A stretch of 51,113 nucleotides of DNA. It comes from an uncultured Phycisphaerales bacterium. GTDB lineage: Bacteria; Planctomycetota; Phycisphaerae; Sedimentisphaerales; Anaerobacaceae. Every line of letters starts with the position of its first letter. The stretch's first letter is position 1. Made by a program: the position numbers and the translations under genes. Below are positions 34,848-43,564 of the stretch, one piece after another. The notes beneath the pieces were generated by a model that worked only from the letters and a program-made list of their open reading frames with translations, did not search any database and was not told the origin of the DNA. The stretch lies in contig CALEZT010000201.1 of the NCBI GenBank assembly GCA_937927975.1, positions 1-51,113 on the forward strand, written 5' to 3'.

Positions 34848-37800
34848 ATGGGAAATCAACATTCGTGGCTGGCCCTGGTATTGGCCGGTTTGCTCGTGAC
34901 AGGCGCGGCGACAAGAGGGCAGGGCACCCCCCTCGTGCTCGACGACTTCGAGCCGTATGGGGACGTCGCGCCGATGAGGATCTTCGACGCTTGGGTGGAC
35001 GGCTGGGAAGACGCCGCGAACGGGTCGATCGTGGGGCACTCCGAGAGTCCGTTCGCCGAGCGGGAGATCGTCCACAGCGGCGCCCAGTCCATGATCTTCC
35101 AGTACGACAACAGCGGGACCGCCAGGATCTCCCAGGCCGAGCGCGCGTTTGATCCGTCGATCGACGTCACAGCAGGCGGGACGCTGCAGGCTTTGACTCT
35201 CTGGTATCACGGCCTCCGCGGCAAAGCCGCCGCGATCACATCGGACCCCGCAGGCGCAGCCTACACCCTGAGCGGCGCGGGCGCCGGGATCGGCAAGACC
35301 CGCGACGAGTTCAGTTTCGGCTACAAACAACTGACAGGCAACGCGACGCTGGTCGCCCGCATCGACAGCGTGGACAACACCAGCGGCTCGGCGATGGCCG
35401 GTCTGATGATTCGCAGCAGCCTGGACGCCGATTCCGTTCATGCCACGGTTGCGGTGGCCCCGACGAATCGTGCGATGTTTGCTTTCCGCGGGACCCCAGG
35501 CATGAACACCGCAGTCACCAGCACCGCGGCGCAGAGCTTCACACTGCCCCACTGGATCCGCCTGACCCGCACCGGTCCCCTGGTCAAGGCCGAGCACTCC
35601 CCCAACGGAACCAGTTGGTCGCCGATCAAGAGCGCCGATCCGCTGGATCCCTCGCAGTTCGAGTTTTTCGGGATGCCCGATACGGTGTACGTGGGTCTGG
35701 CGGTCACGGCGGCCCGCGAGGACGGGACTGTCTGCAGCGCCAAGTTCTCGAATGTGACGATCACCGGAAACACGTCCGCCGGGCCGATCGCCCAGGTTGA
35801 CGAAGTGGGTCTGGCCAGCAACGATCCCGGGCCTCTGTACGCAGGACTGGTGGACGCCGCCGGCAGGACTGCCTACGTTTACCAGCCCGCAGAGTCCGAG
35901 GCGGTTCTGACCGACAAGTGGACCCTGTGGCCGATCGCGCTGGGCGAGTTCGCGAACGCCGGCCTTGACTTGAAGTCGGTCAAGAAGATGATTCTCGGCG
36001 TCGGCGATCGCGGCAATCCGCAGTCCGGCGGCACAGGGGTCCTGTACTTCGACGATATCGAGGCGGTCCGCCGCATGCCCCAGACAGACATGGTTCAATT
36101 GCTGGCGGAGGATTTCGAAGGCCTGCCGCTGGGGCCGAACAAGGACGAGGCGACGCCCGGCGCCGCGGTCTGGACGAGCGTCGCCCCCGCGGGTTGGACT
36201 CGCGACATCCGTGGCGTGCCCAGCGCGGGCGACCCCGCCCACGGCGTCGATGAATGGGAAGGCTGGACCTTCGCTAATCAGGCCTGGTGGGCACTGGCCG
36301 GCGGTGACCAGCGCCGCACCGAGTTCGCCTTGGCGATCGGCACGGTGGCCATTGCCGACTCCGACGAATACGACGACAAAGGCGATCCACAGGGCACTTA
36401 CAACACCTTCCTGAGCACCCCTGCGGTCGACGTCTCCGGCATCCAGGCCGGCGCGGGGACCATTCTCCTGCGATTCGATTCGAGCTGGCGGCCCGAAGAT
36501 GCTCAGAAGGCCACGATCACCGCCCGATTCGACAGCGGCGATCCGATCGAGGTGCTGCGTTGGGAATCCCCGGCGGCCAGCCCCTTCGATCATGGACATC
36601 TGACCAGCGAGCTGGTCACGGTCGCCATCGACCGACCCGCCGGGGCCAAGAGGATGACTCTGACGTTCGGGTACTTCGACGCCAGCAACAACTGGTGGTG
36701 GGCCATCGACAACGTGGAGGTCTTAGGCGCTCCCCGACCCCGAACCGTCGCGTTGTACGAGGATTTCGACGGCCTGACGCTGGGACCGAACGTGGACGAA
36801 AGCACACCGGGCGCCGTGCCCAACGCCTTCACCCACACCCCGCCGGTGGGCTGGTCCGTGGACCGCAGCAGCGTGCCCGGTTTCGGCGATCCCGCCAACG
36901 ACGGCGTCTTCGAGTGGGCCGGCTGGTCCTTCGCGGAGAAGGAGTTCTGGATCAACACGGACCACCAGAGGCGCGAGGAGTTCACCCTGGCCCGCGGAAA
37001 TGTTGCGGTCGCCGACTGTGACGAATGGGACGACAAACCCCACGCCAGCAAGGGACGGATCGCCGAAGACCCGTACGACACGTACATGACGACGCCCGCG
37101 ATCGACATCTCCGCCTTCGAGCCTGGCAGCGTGCAGCTCAAGTTCGATTCAAGCTGGCGGCCCGAGTACGATGACGACTACCACCAGACAGCCAACATTC
37201 TGGCCTCCTTCGACGGCGGCGAGCCGATGGAGATCCTGCGGTGGGAGTCCAATCCGTCGAGCCTGCACTTCAAGAACGACAACTCGACCAATGAAACCAT
37301 CGTCATCAGCCTGGACAACCCCGCCGGCGCACGCACGGTCACACTGACCTTCGGCCTCTTCGACGCCGGCAACGACTGGTGGTGGGCCATCGACAACGTC
37401 GAAGTCACCGGCCTGGAGAAAGAGAAGATCCCGGTGTTCGTCGAGGACTTTGAGGGGCTGTCCTTGGGGCCCAACAAGGATGAGTCGCTGGCGGGCGCAG
37501 CCGTCTGGACGCCTGTTCCCCCGGCCGGTTGGACCCGCGACAACAGCGGCGTGCCCAACGCCGGCGACCCCGCCCACGGCGTCGATGAATGGGAAGGCTG
37601 GACCTTCGCCGACCGCCTGTGGTGGGCCCAGGCCGCCGAGGACCAGAGACGGTCCGAGTTCACGCTGGGGATCGGCACCGTGGCGGTCGCCGATTCCGAC
37701 GAGTACGACGACAAAGGCGATCCGCAGGGCGCCTACAACGCCTTCCTGAGCACCCCGGTCATCGCCATCGCCGGCATCGAGGCCGGTTCGCTCGAGCTGG

Positions 37801-39383
37801 TTTTCGATTCGAGCTGGCGGCCGGAAGACTCGCAGACGGCTACGATCACCGCCTCCTATGACGGCGCTCCTGCGATCGAGGTCCTCCGCTGGGAGTCCAA
37901 GTCGAGCAGCAGCTACTACCACGGTCACATGACCAACGAGCACGTGGTCGTCGCACTGCAGAACCCCGCCGGGGCCAAGACGGTCGTCCTGACCTTCGGA
38001 TACTTCAATGCCGCCAACAACTGGTGGTGGGCCATCGACAACCTCGTCGTACAGGGAGTCCCCGAACAGAGAACGCGGCGTGTGTTCTTCGCCAACTTCG
38101 AGGGCCTGCCGCTCAGGCCGGCACTCGATGAGGCCGCTCCCGGCGGTCCGGAAGTCTGGACCAAGACGGTCCCCGCAGGCTGGGTGGTCGACGACAGCGG
38201 CGTGCCCGGCGCGGGTGACCTGGACAACGATGGCGTCACGGAGTGGGCCGGTTGGAGCTTCGCCAACAAGGACTGGTGGGTCTTCGTTGCCGCGGACCAG
38301 AACCGTTCGATGTTCACAAAGGGCATCGGCACGGTGGCCATCGCGGATTGCGACGAGTGGGACGACAAGCCCCACATGCCGGGCGAGTACAACGCGTTCC
38401 TCAGCACCCCCGCGATCGATGTCTCCGGTGTGGACGCCGGGTCCGTGAGATTGCTTTTCGATTCGAGCTGGCGCGACGAGGACACGATGACGGCGACCAT
38501 CACCGTCTCCTACGACGGCAAACCCGCCGTCGAGGTCCTGCGATGGGAATCCGTTCAGGGGCATCCGAACTTCCACGATGACGCCGAGAACGAGACAGTC
38601 ACCGTCGACCTGAACAAGCCCGCCGGAGCCAGGACCATGGTCATCACGTTCGGCCTGACCCGCGCCGGCAACAACTGGTGGTGGGCCATCGACAACCTGC
38701 TGGTCACCGGCTCCTCCGGCGGCGTCACGAAAGCCTTGTTCACCGAAGACTTCGAAAGCGTGCCGCTGGGCCCGCCGGTCGATGAGGCGCCCCCGGCCGT
38801 GGGCAACTACTGGACCGACGTCCCGCCGGCGGGCTGGGTGGTCAATGACGCCGGCGTTCCCGGCTCGGGCGATCCGACGACCGACAGCGTGACCGAGTGG
38901 GCCGGCTGGTCCTTCGTCAACAAGGATTGGTGGGTTCAGGTGGCGGAGGATCAGGGGCGCTCGCAGTTCGTGTCCGGCCAGAGCATCGTGGCGGTCGCCG
39001 ATCCGGATGAATGGGACGATCTGCCCCATGCACCGGGCCTGTACAACGCGTTCCTGAGCACACCCTCGATCAACGTCGCAGGGGCCGAGGCAGGCTCCTT
39101 GCAGCTTGCGTTCGATTCGAGCTGGCGTCAGGAGGGCACGCAGACCGCCAGCGTGCTGGTCTCCTACGACGGCCGCGACCCGGTGGTGGTCATGCTCTGG
39201 GAATCCGAGGGCGGCAATCCCGCGTCGTTCAAGCCCGACGCCACGAACGAGCGAGTGACGGTGAATCTGGGCAATCCCGCCGGCGTCAAGACGATGGTCA
39301 TCACCTTCGGCCTTACCGAGGCCGGAAACAACTGGTGGTGGGCCATCGACAACATCGAGGTCGTCGGCACGTTCGTCGAATGA
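34848..39383 (+). CDS. Giant secreted protein with five tandem ~220-residue modules
   Basis: 1511 aa from the ATG at 34848, which has AAAGGAGG 6 nt upstream and starts a signal peptide (MGNQHSWLALVLAGLLVTGA); a 34-codon longer frame lacks these. Residues about 25-420 hold a beta-sandwich region (LDDFEPYGD, AWVDGWEDAANGS, LYFDDIEAV) split by a DUF1349/concanavalin-like insert (FGYKQLTGNATLVARIDSV, AGLMIRSSLDADS). Five homologous modules follow to the C-terminus. Each begins EDFEGLPLGPNKDE-like and contains EWxGWxFxxxxWW, VAxxDxDEWDD, YNAFLSTPxID, FDSSWRxE and NWWWAIDN. No anchor or catalytic centre is visible. The aromatic and acidic conservation suggests ligand or calcium binding. It lies behind Pho box G and ahead of a pseudopilin gene. 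Confidence 0.85.
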   Translation: MGNQHSWLALVLAGLLVTGAATRGQGTPLVLDDFEPYGDVAPMRIFDAWVDGWEDAANGSIVGHSESPFAEREIVHSGAQSMIFQYDNSGTARISQAERAFDPSIDVTAGGTLQALTLWYHGLRGKAAAITSDPAGAAYTLSGAGAGIGKTRDEFSFGYKQLTGNATLVARIDSVDNTSGSAMAGLMIRSSLDADSVHATVAVAPTNRAMFAFRGTPGMNTAVTSTAAQSFTLPHWIRLTRTGPLVKAEHSPNGTSWSPIKSADPLDPSQFEFFGMPDTVYVGLAVTAAREDGTVCSAKFSNVTITGNTSAGPIAQVDEVGLASNDPGPLYAGLVDAAGRTAYVYQPAESEAVLTDKWTLWPIALGEFANAGLDLKSVKKMILGVGDRGNPQSGGTGVLYFDDIEAVRRMPQTDMVQLLAEDFEGLPLGPNKDEATPGAAVWTSVAPAGWTRDIRGVPSAGDPAHGVDEWEGWTFANQAWWALAGGDQRRTEFALAIGTVAIADSDEYDDKGDPQGTYNTFLSTPAVDVSGIQAGAGTILLRFDSSWRPEDAQKATITARFDSGDPIEVLRWESPAASPFDHGHLTSELVTVAIDRPAGAKRMTLTFGYFDASNNWWWAIDNVEVLGAPRPRTVALYEDFDGLTLGPNVDESTPGAVPNAFTHTPPVGWSVDRSSVPGFGDPANDGVFEWAGWSFAEKEFWINTDHQRREEFTLARGNVAVADCDEWDDKPHASKGRIAEDPYDTYMTTPAIDISAFEPGSVQLKFDSSWRPEYDDDYHQTANILASFDGGEPMEILRWESNPSSLHFKNDNSTNETIVISLDNPAGARTVTLTFGLFDAGNDWWWAIDNVEVTGLEKEKIPVFVEDFEGLSLGPNKDESLAGAAVWTPVPPAGWTRDNSGVPNAGDPAHGVDEWEGWTFADRLWWAQAAEDQRRSEFTLGIGTVAVADSDEYDDKGDPQGAYNAFLSTPVIAIAGIEAGSLELVFDSSWRPEDSQTATITASYDGAPAIEVLRWESKSSSSYYHGHMTNEHVVVALQNPAGAKTVVLTFGYFNAANNWWWAIDNLVVQGVPEQRTRRVFFANFEGLPLRPALDEAAPGGPEVWTKTVPAGWVVDDSGVPGAGDLDNDGVTEWAGWSFANKDWWVFVAADQNRSMFTKGIGTVAIADCDEWDDKPHMPGEYNAFLSTPAIDVSGVDAGSVRLLFDSSWRDEDTMTATITVSYDGKPAVEVLRWESVQGHPNFHDDAENETVTVDLNKPAGARTMVITFGLTRAGNNWWWAIDNLLVTGSSGGVTKALFTEDFESVPLGPPVDEAPPAVGNYWTDVPPAGWVVNDAGVPGSGDPTTDSVTEWAGWSFVNKDWWVQVAEDQGRSQFVSGQSIVAVADPDEWDDLPHAPGLYNAFLSTPSINVAGAEAGSLQLAFDSSWRQEGTQTASVLVSYDGRDPVVVMLWESEGGNPASFKPDATNERVTVNLGNPAGVKTMVITFGLTEAGNNWWWAIDNIEVVGTFVE
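36108..39380 (+). repeat. Five in-frame tandem repeats of about 650 bp
   Basis: Repeat units begin near 36108, 36759, 37443, 38088 and 38745 and end near 39380. Unit length varies from about 645 to 684 bp. Each codes for one module ending in N(N/D)WWWAIDN. Units 1 and 3 are closest to each other (both have GPNKDE, DEWEGWTFA, DEYDDKGDPQG and a HGH segment), while 2, 4 and 5 share an EWAGW and DEWDD pattern. This hints at alternating ancestry with duplication of a two-module block. Confidence 0.85.
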
Positions 39384-39405
39384 CCCCACTACGACGACAA
39401 CGCGC

Positions 39406-39468
39406 CATGAGCCCTCTGGCTCATGCAAGTTCATGCAGTCGGAGGGCCGTCCTCGCGGGCGGCCCTCC
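39406..39468 (+). terminator. Two consecutive hairpins after the five-module gene
   Basis: CATGAGCC/GGCTCATG (39406-39413 and 39418-39425) form an 8-bp stem with a tetraloop. GGAGGGCCG/CGGCCCTCC (39441-39449 and 39460-39468) form a 9-bp stem, followed shortly by GCGTTTGC. They lie between the stop at 39383 and promoter H, so transcription termination is likely although the U-tract is short. Confidence 0.6.
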
Positions 39469-39500
39469 GGCGTTTGCATCGCTCCCAGGACGGACAGGGA

Positions 39501-39552
39501 AAACGATGAATTAGCACAACCTTCATCAGAATCCAACAGTGCCCGCTATAGT
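39501..39552 (+). promoter_or_regulatory. Pho-box promoter H (second pseudopilin)
   Basis: Cores AAAC (39501), TAGC (39512), TCAT (39523) and CAAC (39534) keep the 11-bp phase although each is a variant. TATAGT (39547-39552), matching five of six bases of TATAAT, follows after 9 bp. The predicted leader to the ATG at 39614 is about 55 nt. Confidence 0.65.
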
Positions 39553-39613
39553 CGAAGGCGAGAAGAAAAGGAACAGAAGAAGGGAATCCGGGAGAATGAC
39601 AGGAGTTTCGGTT

Positions 39614-40372
39614 ATGAGAAAGCACGAAGCATTCACGTTGATCGAGTTGCTGGTGGTGATCGCCGTCATTGCGCTATTGATGGCGATTCTGACGCCTGCT
39701 TTGGGCAAAGCCCGGGAGCAAGGCAAGAAAGTCGTGTGCACGGCGCACATAAAGGGGCTCGGCGTCTCCATGCGGATGTACGTGGACGACAATCAGGGCA
39801 AAACACACAACTCCCCTAACGTGGGCCTGTGGGACAACGCCTACGAAGGGCTGCCGGTCGTGAAACCGTACGGCCCGAACGACAAGAACGCCTACTGGGG
39901 AATCGCCTACTATCCCTACGCCCAGAACAAGAAGATCTTCCGGTGCCCGAGCACCAAACGAGTCGACGACTGGCCCGAATGGGGGTGGGGGATCGCCTAC
40001 CAGGAGTACTTCAAATACTGCGCTTATGGGATCAACGGATACATCACCTGGAACGGCAAGGAGAATCGGAATATCAAGGTCGACCACGACTTCAAGCGTC
40101 ATGACGAGGTCATCGCTTTTCAGGACCACGTTGAACAGAAGCTCGACGACAACGGCGACATGCTCCACATCCAGGCCGGGAAGTCCATCAACCTGACGCA
40201 GTGGCGCAACGGAGGCACCCTGGGGAACTTCCCGGAGGCGATCCAGGAGATCTTCCGGCATGCCGGCGTGTCCAACGTCTGCTGGCTCGACGGGCACGTC
40301 AGCGGGATCAAGGAAACCACGGGAGAAGACGTCCCGCAGTATTGGTATACCGGCGTGCGGCAGGCTCCGTGA
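39614..40372 (+). CDS. Type II secretion-like pseudopilin, copy 2
   Basis: 252 aa from the ATG at 39614, with AGGAG 9 nt upstream; the open frame extends upstream into the promoter, so that part is not coding. The prepilin leader MRKHEA is followed by [20 protein letters not shown]. The usual Gly before the cleavage site is Ala here, which is tolerated in some pseudopilins but worth noting. Further blocks are CTAHIKGLGVSMRMYVDDNQGKTH (residues about 36-60), FRCPSTKR, DNGDMLHI, INLTQWRN and VCWLDGHVSG. It is clearly paralogous to the protein at 20398-21171, and both lie behind Pho boxes next to large surface-type proteins. A small lipoprotein gene follows 44 bp downstream. Confidence 0.87.
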   Translation: MRKHEAFTLIELLVVIAVIALLMAILTPALGKAREQGKKVVCTAHIKGLGVSMRMYVDDNQGKTHNSPNVGLWDNAYEGLPVVKPYGPNDKNAYWGIAYYPYAQNKKIFRCPSTKRVDDWPEWGWGIAYQEYFKYCAYGINGYITWNGKENRNIKVDHDFKRHDEVIAFQDHVEQKLDDNGDMLHIQAGKSINLTQWRNGGTLGNFPEAIQEIFRHAGVSNVCWLDGHVSGIKETTGEDVPQYWYTGVRQAP

Positions 40373-40416
40373 GACCGACGAGGCTGCACGCTCGCAGAAA
40401 GCGAAAGGGCTATGTC

Positions 40417-40842
40417 ATGCACAAGCCATGTTGGCGACGCGGGTTGATCGTTGCGCTGGGAATCCTGGGCATGCTGGGCTGCAGACCGAAGGAGAACGCT
40501 TCGGCCGCCCTGCCGGGAGCCGCGCCGCCTGAGAGCGCCGCTGTGGTTGCCGCGATGAATCGCGGGATGACGTCCATCCCTCTGAGGAGTCTCTCTCGCA
40601 GCCATATCGGCAAGACCTGTGTCGTGGCGGCACATTCCCCCGAGGGCGGCACGCGGATCGCTCCACCGCCGCCACCGATGGGCATGGTCTACATCGCCGG
40701 GCCGACCACGGTGTACAAAGGACAGTTGCACGCGATCTCGGCCGACACCGTCGAGATCCAGGCGCCGTATCCATCGTCGGGCAACATGAAGACCATTCCG
40801 ATTCCGAGGGCCCAGATCCAGTCGATTCACCTGGCCCCATGA
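40417..40842 (+). CDS. Small lipoprotein of unknown function
   Basis: 141 aa from the ATG at 40417 (AAAGGG 9 nt upstream). The signal MHKPCWRRGLIVALGILGMLGC has a lipobox (GMLGC), so the mature protein should be lipid-anchored. An Ala/Pro-rich stretch (AALPGAAPPESAAVV) follows. The C-terminal half holds MVYIAGPTTVYKGQLHAISADTVEIQAPYP and KTIPIPRAQIQSIHL, which looks like a small SH3-like or OB-like beta-barrel. It is co-directional with the pseudopilin gene 44 bp upstream and probably in the same transcript. I recognise no family. Confidence 0.7.
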   Translation: MHKPCWRRGLIVALGILGMLGCRPKENASAALPGAAPPESAAVVAAMNRGMTSIPLRSLSRSHIGKTCVVAAHSPEGGTRIAPPPPPMGMVYIAGPTTVYKGQLHAISADTVEIQAPYPSSGNMKTIPIPRAQIQSIHLAP

Positions 40843-40889
40843 CCACGAGGCACTTGCGACGACGTCGAGACGAACGCGTTGCGAGCCAT

Positions 40890-41189
40890 TCAGTCTGCTT
40901 CAGAGCAACCCCATTCCTCCAGTTCCGCTTCATCGGCCTCGTTGAACGGCTCCGGATCGTGGCTCTGGAGAATATGATCGACCATGTCGAAGAAATCCAG
41001 GCACGTATACGTGCAAAGATAGCACCGCCAGCAGTCACCGAAATAGAGGGGCAAAGATCGGCGATGCTGGATGAGGACAGAAAAAGCCATCAACTCGGCC
41101 TCGTCAAGAAACCCATGAGGGATCGCCCTTCCCGACCCGAGACCGGGAGGATCTGTGAATCGCAAACCGTTCATCGCGTAGCCGACCAT
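40890..41189 (-). CDS. Small protein with a C2H2-type zinc-finger pattern
   Basis: 99 aa. AAGGAG lies about 7 nt before the ATG at 41189 and a Pho box precedes it, so the gene looks real. Residues 56-77 fit C-x2-C-x12-H-x4-H (C56, C59, H72, H77), the spacing of a classical C2H2 finger, with a Met at the usual core Leu position. C53 and C63 add further possible ligands. The C-terminus is very acidic (EPFNEADEAELEEWGCSEAD). Prokaryotic fingers of the Ros/MucR type have a different spacing. DNA or protein binding is possible. It is transcribed on its own, downstream of the glycosyltransferase gene. Confidence 0.7.
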   Translation of the reverse strand: MVGYAMNGLRFTDPPGLGSGRAIPHGFLDEAELMAFSVLIQHRRSLPLYFGDCWRCYLCTYTCLDFFDMVDHILQSHDPEPFNEADEAELEEWGCSEAD

Positions 41190-41263
41190 CTGTGCTCCTT
41201 GCTCAGAATGTGTGCCAGTCCATCCGTGGGCAGGCGAAACACTTTTCGGTCCAACAGACGATG

Positions 41264-41316
41264 ATCATCTCGACCTTTTGTTAGGCGGCGATGAGCATTT
41301 CCTGTTTCTTTCGTTA
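41264..41316 (-). promoter_or_regulatory. Pho-box promoter I (zinc-finger-like gene)
   Basis: Minus-strand cores TAAC (41316), ACAG (41305), TCAT (41294) and TAAC (41283) are in 11-bp phase. GATGAT (41269-41264) follows after 10 bp. The predicted leader is about 68 nt. The rest of the 294-bp gap up to the glycosyltransferase stop at 41484 shows no other feature. Confidence 0.7.
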
Positions 41317-41483
41317 ATCTGCGTCACGTACACATCAGAATTGGTTCCGAGCATCAACCCGACCCCATTGTGGCCCGATGACCATCGTGCACGAGCTGAC
41401 GTATCTTGGGTTTGAGTAATAGTGAACTTTCGGTAGCCGCTCAAGGACTTGCGCCAATGGAGCAGTGATGGTGCGGGTTCTTC

Positions 41484-42626
41484 TCACGGGGATCGCCGGC
41501 ACGTTCTGCGAGGTTCGCTTGCAAGCAACCGGTCTTGAGTTGCTGGCCCGGCGGAAACAACGTCGAATGGAGGCCAGACTGCATCCAGGGTTCGGTCGAG
41601 GATGTCGAAGAATGCCTTGTTGTCCGGCCAAAGGATCTCGCAACGGTTCGGGATCGGGTGATCGAGGAAGCTGACATACTCTCGCAGCGTGTCTGCATCG
41701 AGTGACGTGCGGTTCAACGCCAAGCCGAGTCGCTCGGCATACTGGGCATTGAGAACTTGTTCATACTGCCCCTGGATGGGGAGCAGGAGCAGCTTCTTGC
41801 GGAAATAGAGGGATTCGCTGAGCAACGAAAACCCTGCGGTTGCGATAATGCCCCGGCAGCTTGCGAGATCCTGGAGGAATCGTTCCGTGGAAGTTCTCTT
41901 GAACTCGCAGTTGCCGATCCGTCGGGACTCATCGAACCCGTAGACATGGAACGTATGGGATGGGAATGAGTTCAGCAACGCAGAGAGCTTGTTTTTCCAT
42001 GAGATGTCTGTGGTGTAGATGAGGATGTGATCTCCGCTGGCGTGCTTGAGGGATTCGACGACCGGCCGTACCACGGGAGGAGTCAGGATTGCCCGCCCGT
42101 GTTTTACCGGGGCATAGAAGAAGTTGACGATGAGGTAGGCGGCCGCTCCGAAGTAATGGCAGCGCGTGGTGATGTTGGCACTCAATTTCGACAATCGTAT
42201 GCCGGGCGGGTGCTCCAACTCGCACATCGTCAGCAGGTGCTGGTGATCGATGCTGATGAAGGGTACGCCGTGCCGCCACGCCCACCAGGCAGTGAACGGT
42301 TCGAAATCCGAGATCACGAGATCCGGGCAGAACGTCTCACAAACCGTGCGGCATAGCGCGAGGTTCGTTCGTCGGTTCCGAAGGACCTGCGACAGGTTCG
42401 TCGCGAGAGTCTCGATGGGACGGAGGTTCCCATCCCGATACACGAGACTCAGACCCGCGATCTCGTGGACCTTGTCGCCGAGGTGTTTTCGCAGGTAGGA
42501 CAGCGACTTGCGGGAAGCCGCGAAGAGCACGTCATGGCCCGCATCGATCAGATGCTGCCCGATCACATGGGAACGGCTGCTGTGTCCGAACCCTTCTCCC
42601 GCCACGCCATAGATGATTCTGGCCAT
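41484..42626 (-). CDS. Glycosyltransferase (MurG/UGT-like, GT-B fold)
   Basis: 380 aa. The N-terminal domain opens with IIYGVAGEGFGHSSRSHVIGQHLIDAGHDVLFAAS, the glycine-rich loop of GT28/GT1-type enzymes. The C-terminal domain has the nucleotide-sugar-binding pattern CRGIIATAGFSLLSESLYFRKKLLLLPIQGQYEQVLNAQYAERLG (residues about 265-310). It should transfer a sugar from a nucleotide sugar, and the acceptor may be a lipid. GAGGAGG lies 7 nt before the ATG. The gene follows the PlcP/LpxH-like phosphoesterase by 12 bp in a Pho-box operon. That recalls the plcP-agt pair that replaces phospholipid by glycolipid in phosphate-starved proteobacteria. This link is inference. Confidence 0.83.
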   Translation of the reverse strand: MARIIYGVAGEGFGHSSRSHVIGQHLIDAGHDVLFAASRKSLSYLRKHLGDKVHEIAGLSLVYRDGNLRPIETLATNLSQVLRNRRTNLALCRTVCETFCPDLVISDFEPFTAWWAWRHGVPFISIDHQHLLTMCELEHPPGIRLSKLSANITTRCHYFGAAAYLIVNFFYAPVKHGRAILTPPVVRPVVESLKHASGDHILIYTTDISWKNKLSALLNSFPSHTFHVYGFDESRRIGNCEFKRTSTERFLQDLASCRGIIATAGFSLLSESLYFRKKLLLLPIQGQYEQVLNAQYAERLGLALNRTSLDADTLREYVSFLDHPIPNRCEILWPDNKAFFDILDRTLDAVWPPFDVVSAGPATQDRLLASEPRRTCRRSP

Positions 42627-42638
42627 AGTGGATCCTCC

Positions 42639-43502
42639 TCAGGCTGCAATGAGCGTATCGTTGGACCGCGGGCCGTGTAGGCTCCAGTCAAAGACACCGA
42701 CGCTGCCGTCGGGCGAGATTCTCAGGAAATTGCGGTTGGACCCGGTCCAGGAACCACTGTTGAAGTACCAGTTGTCGAAAGACCCGCCCTTGTGCGTGTG
42801 GCCTACGATGGCGACGTCGTATAGACCTTCCGCCCTGTCCTGATGGAACCGCCCGAGCATGCGATGGGTGCGGATATGACGGCTCAGCAGCGTCATCTGC
42901 TCGGCAGGCATCCTGTTATAGCATTCCTGCAAGGCCCGATTCATCCGGCGGGTGAGACGGCTCCATAGCTCCAGCGCGTGTTCGCCGATCTCCAGAAGGG
43001 TGTCGGTGATCGTGTCGTTCGAGAGAATGCACGTCCCCTGGCGGAACTCAAGAAGATACGCCACGGCGCCGATCATCCGCGTGATGCTTTGTGTCCTGGA
43101 CGTGATCAGCGGATCGACTTCATGTCCGTGCATGAACTTGAATCGTCTGTCGCCCATCTGTTGGACGAAGGCGTGGGACGTTCTGTAAAAGAACGGATGG
43201 GGCGGATCGCCGGCGCCGATAAAAGACGCGAGGTCCTGGTCGTGATTGCCGGGCACGTACACGGTGTCCATCCGGGCAAGACGGTCGAGCAGGTCCCGGC
43301 GGCGGGCGATGATGTTGTCCAGCGGGTAGCGAAGCAGTTCGAAGACGTCGCCCAGGAGGACCAACTGCCCTCTCTGGTCGGCGACGTAGGCGAGGAACTG
43401 GTCGAGCATCGTTTCGCGATTGCCTTGTCGCAGGTTGTCTTTGGGAGACCGATCCCCCATGTGCAGGTCGCTGACGACAAAGACAGGTTTGCTCGGTTCG
43501 AT
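42639..43502 (-). CDS. Calcineurin-like phosphoesterase (PlcP/LpxH-like), probable non-canonical AUC start
   Basis: 287 aa if read from ATC at 43502. The first ATG (43460) lies after SDLH, whose Asp and His (D12, H14) are essential metal ligands, so it cannot be the true start. In frame upstream there is no ATG, GTG or TTG before a TGA. GGAAGGG sits exactly 8 nt before the ATC. Later motifs are LLGDVFELL, VPGNHD, KFMHGHEVDP and IVGHTHKGG. Size and motifs match LpxH-like phosphoesterases and PlcP, a phospholipase C-like enzyme induced by phosphate starvation. A one-base error near 43503 joining an upstream TTG/GTG frame is the alternative explanation. It is the first gene after Pho box J. Confidence 0.82.
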   Translation of the reverse strand: MEPSKPVFVVSDLHMGDRSPKDNLRQGNRETMLDQFLAYVADQRGQLVLLGDVFELLRYPLDNIIARRRDLLDRLARMDTVYVPGNHDQDLASFIGAGDPPHPFFYRTSHAFVQQMGDRRFKFMHGHEVDPLITSRTQSITRMIGAVAYLLEFRQGTCILSNDTITDTLLEIGEHALELWSRLTRRMNRALQECYNRMPAEQMTLLSRHIRTHRMLGRFHQDRAEGLYDVAIVGHTHKGGSFDNWYFNSGSWTGSNRNFLRISPDGSVGVFDWSLHGPRSNDTLIAA

Positions 43503-43564
43503 GGGTCTTTCCCTTCCTTTGCGTAATGCTCAAACCTGTTGTCTCACGGATCAACACTAGATAC

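Noticed and set aside
36108..39380. CRISPR or satellite-type DNA repeat
   Set aside because: The repeats are about 650 bp, in frame, diverged at silent positions, and encode protein modules.
37149..39536. 795-codon minus-strand frame opposite the five-module gene
   Set aside because: It is a shadow created by the repeated GC-rich modules and has the same repeat period; no start signal.
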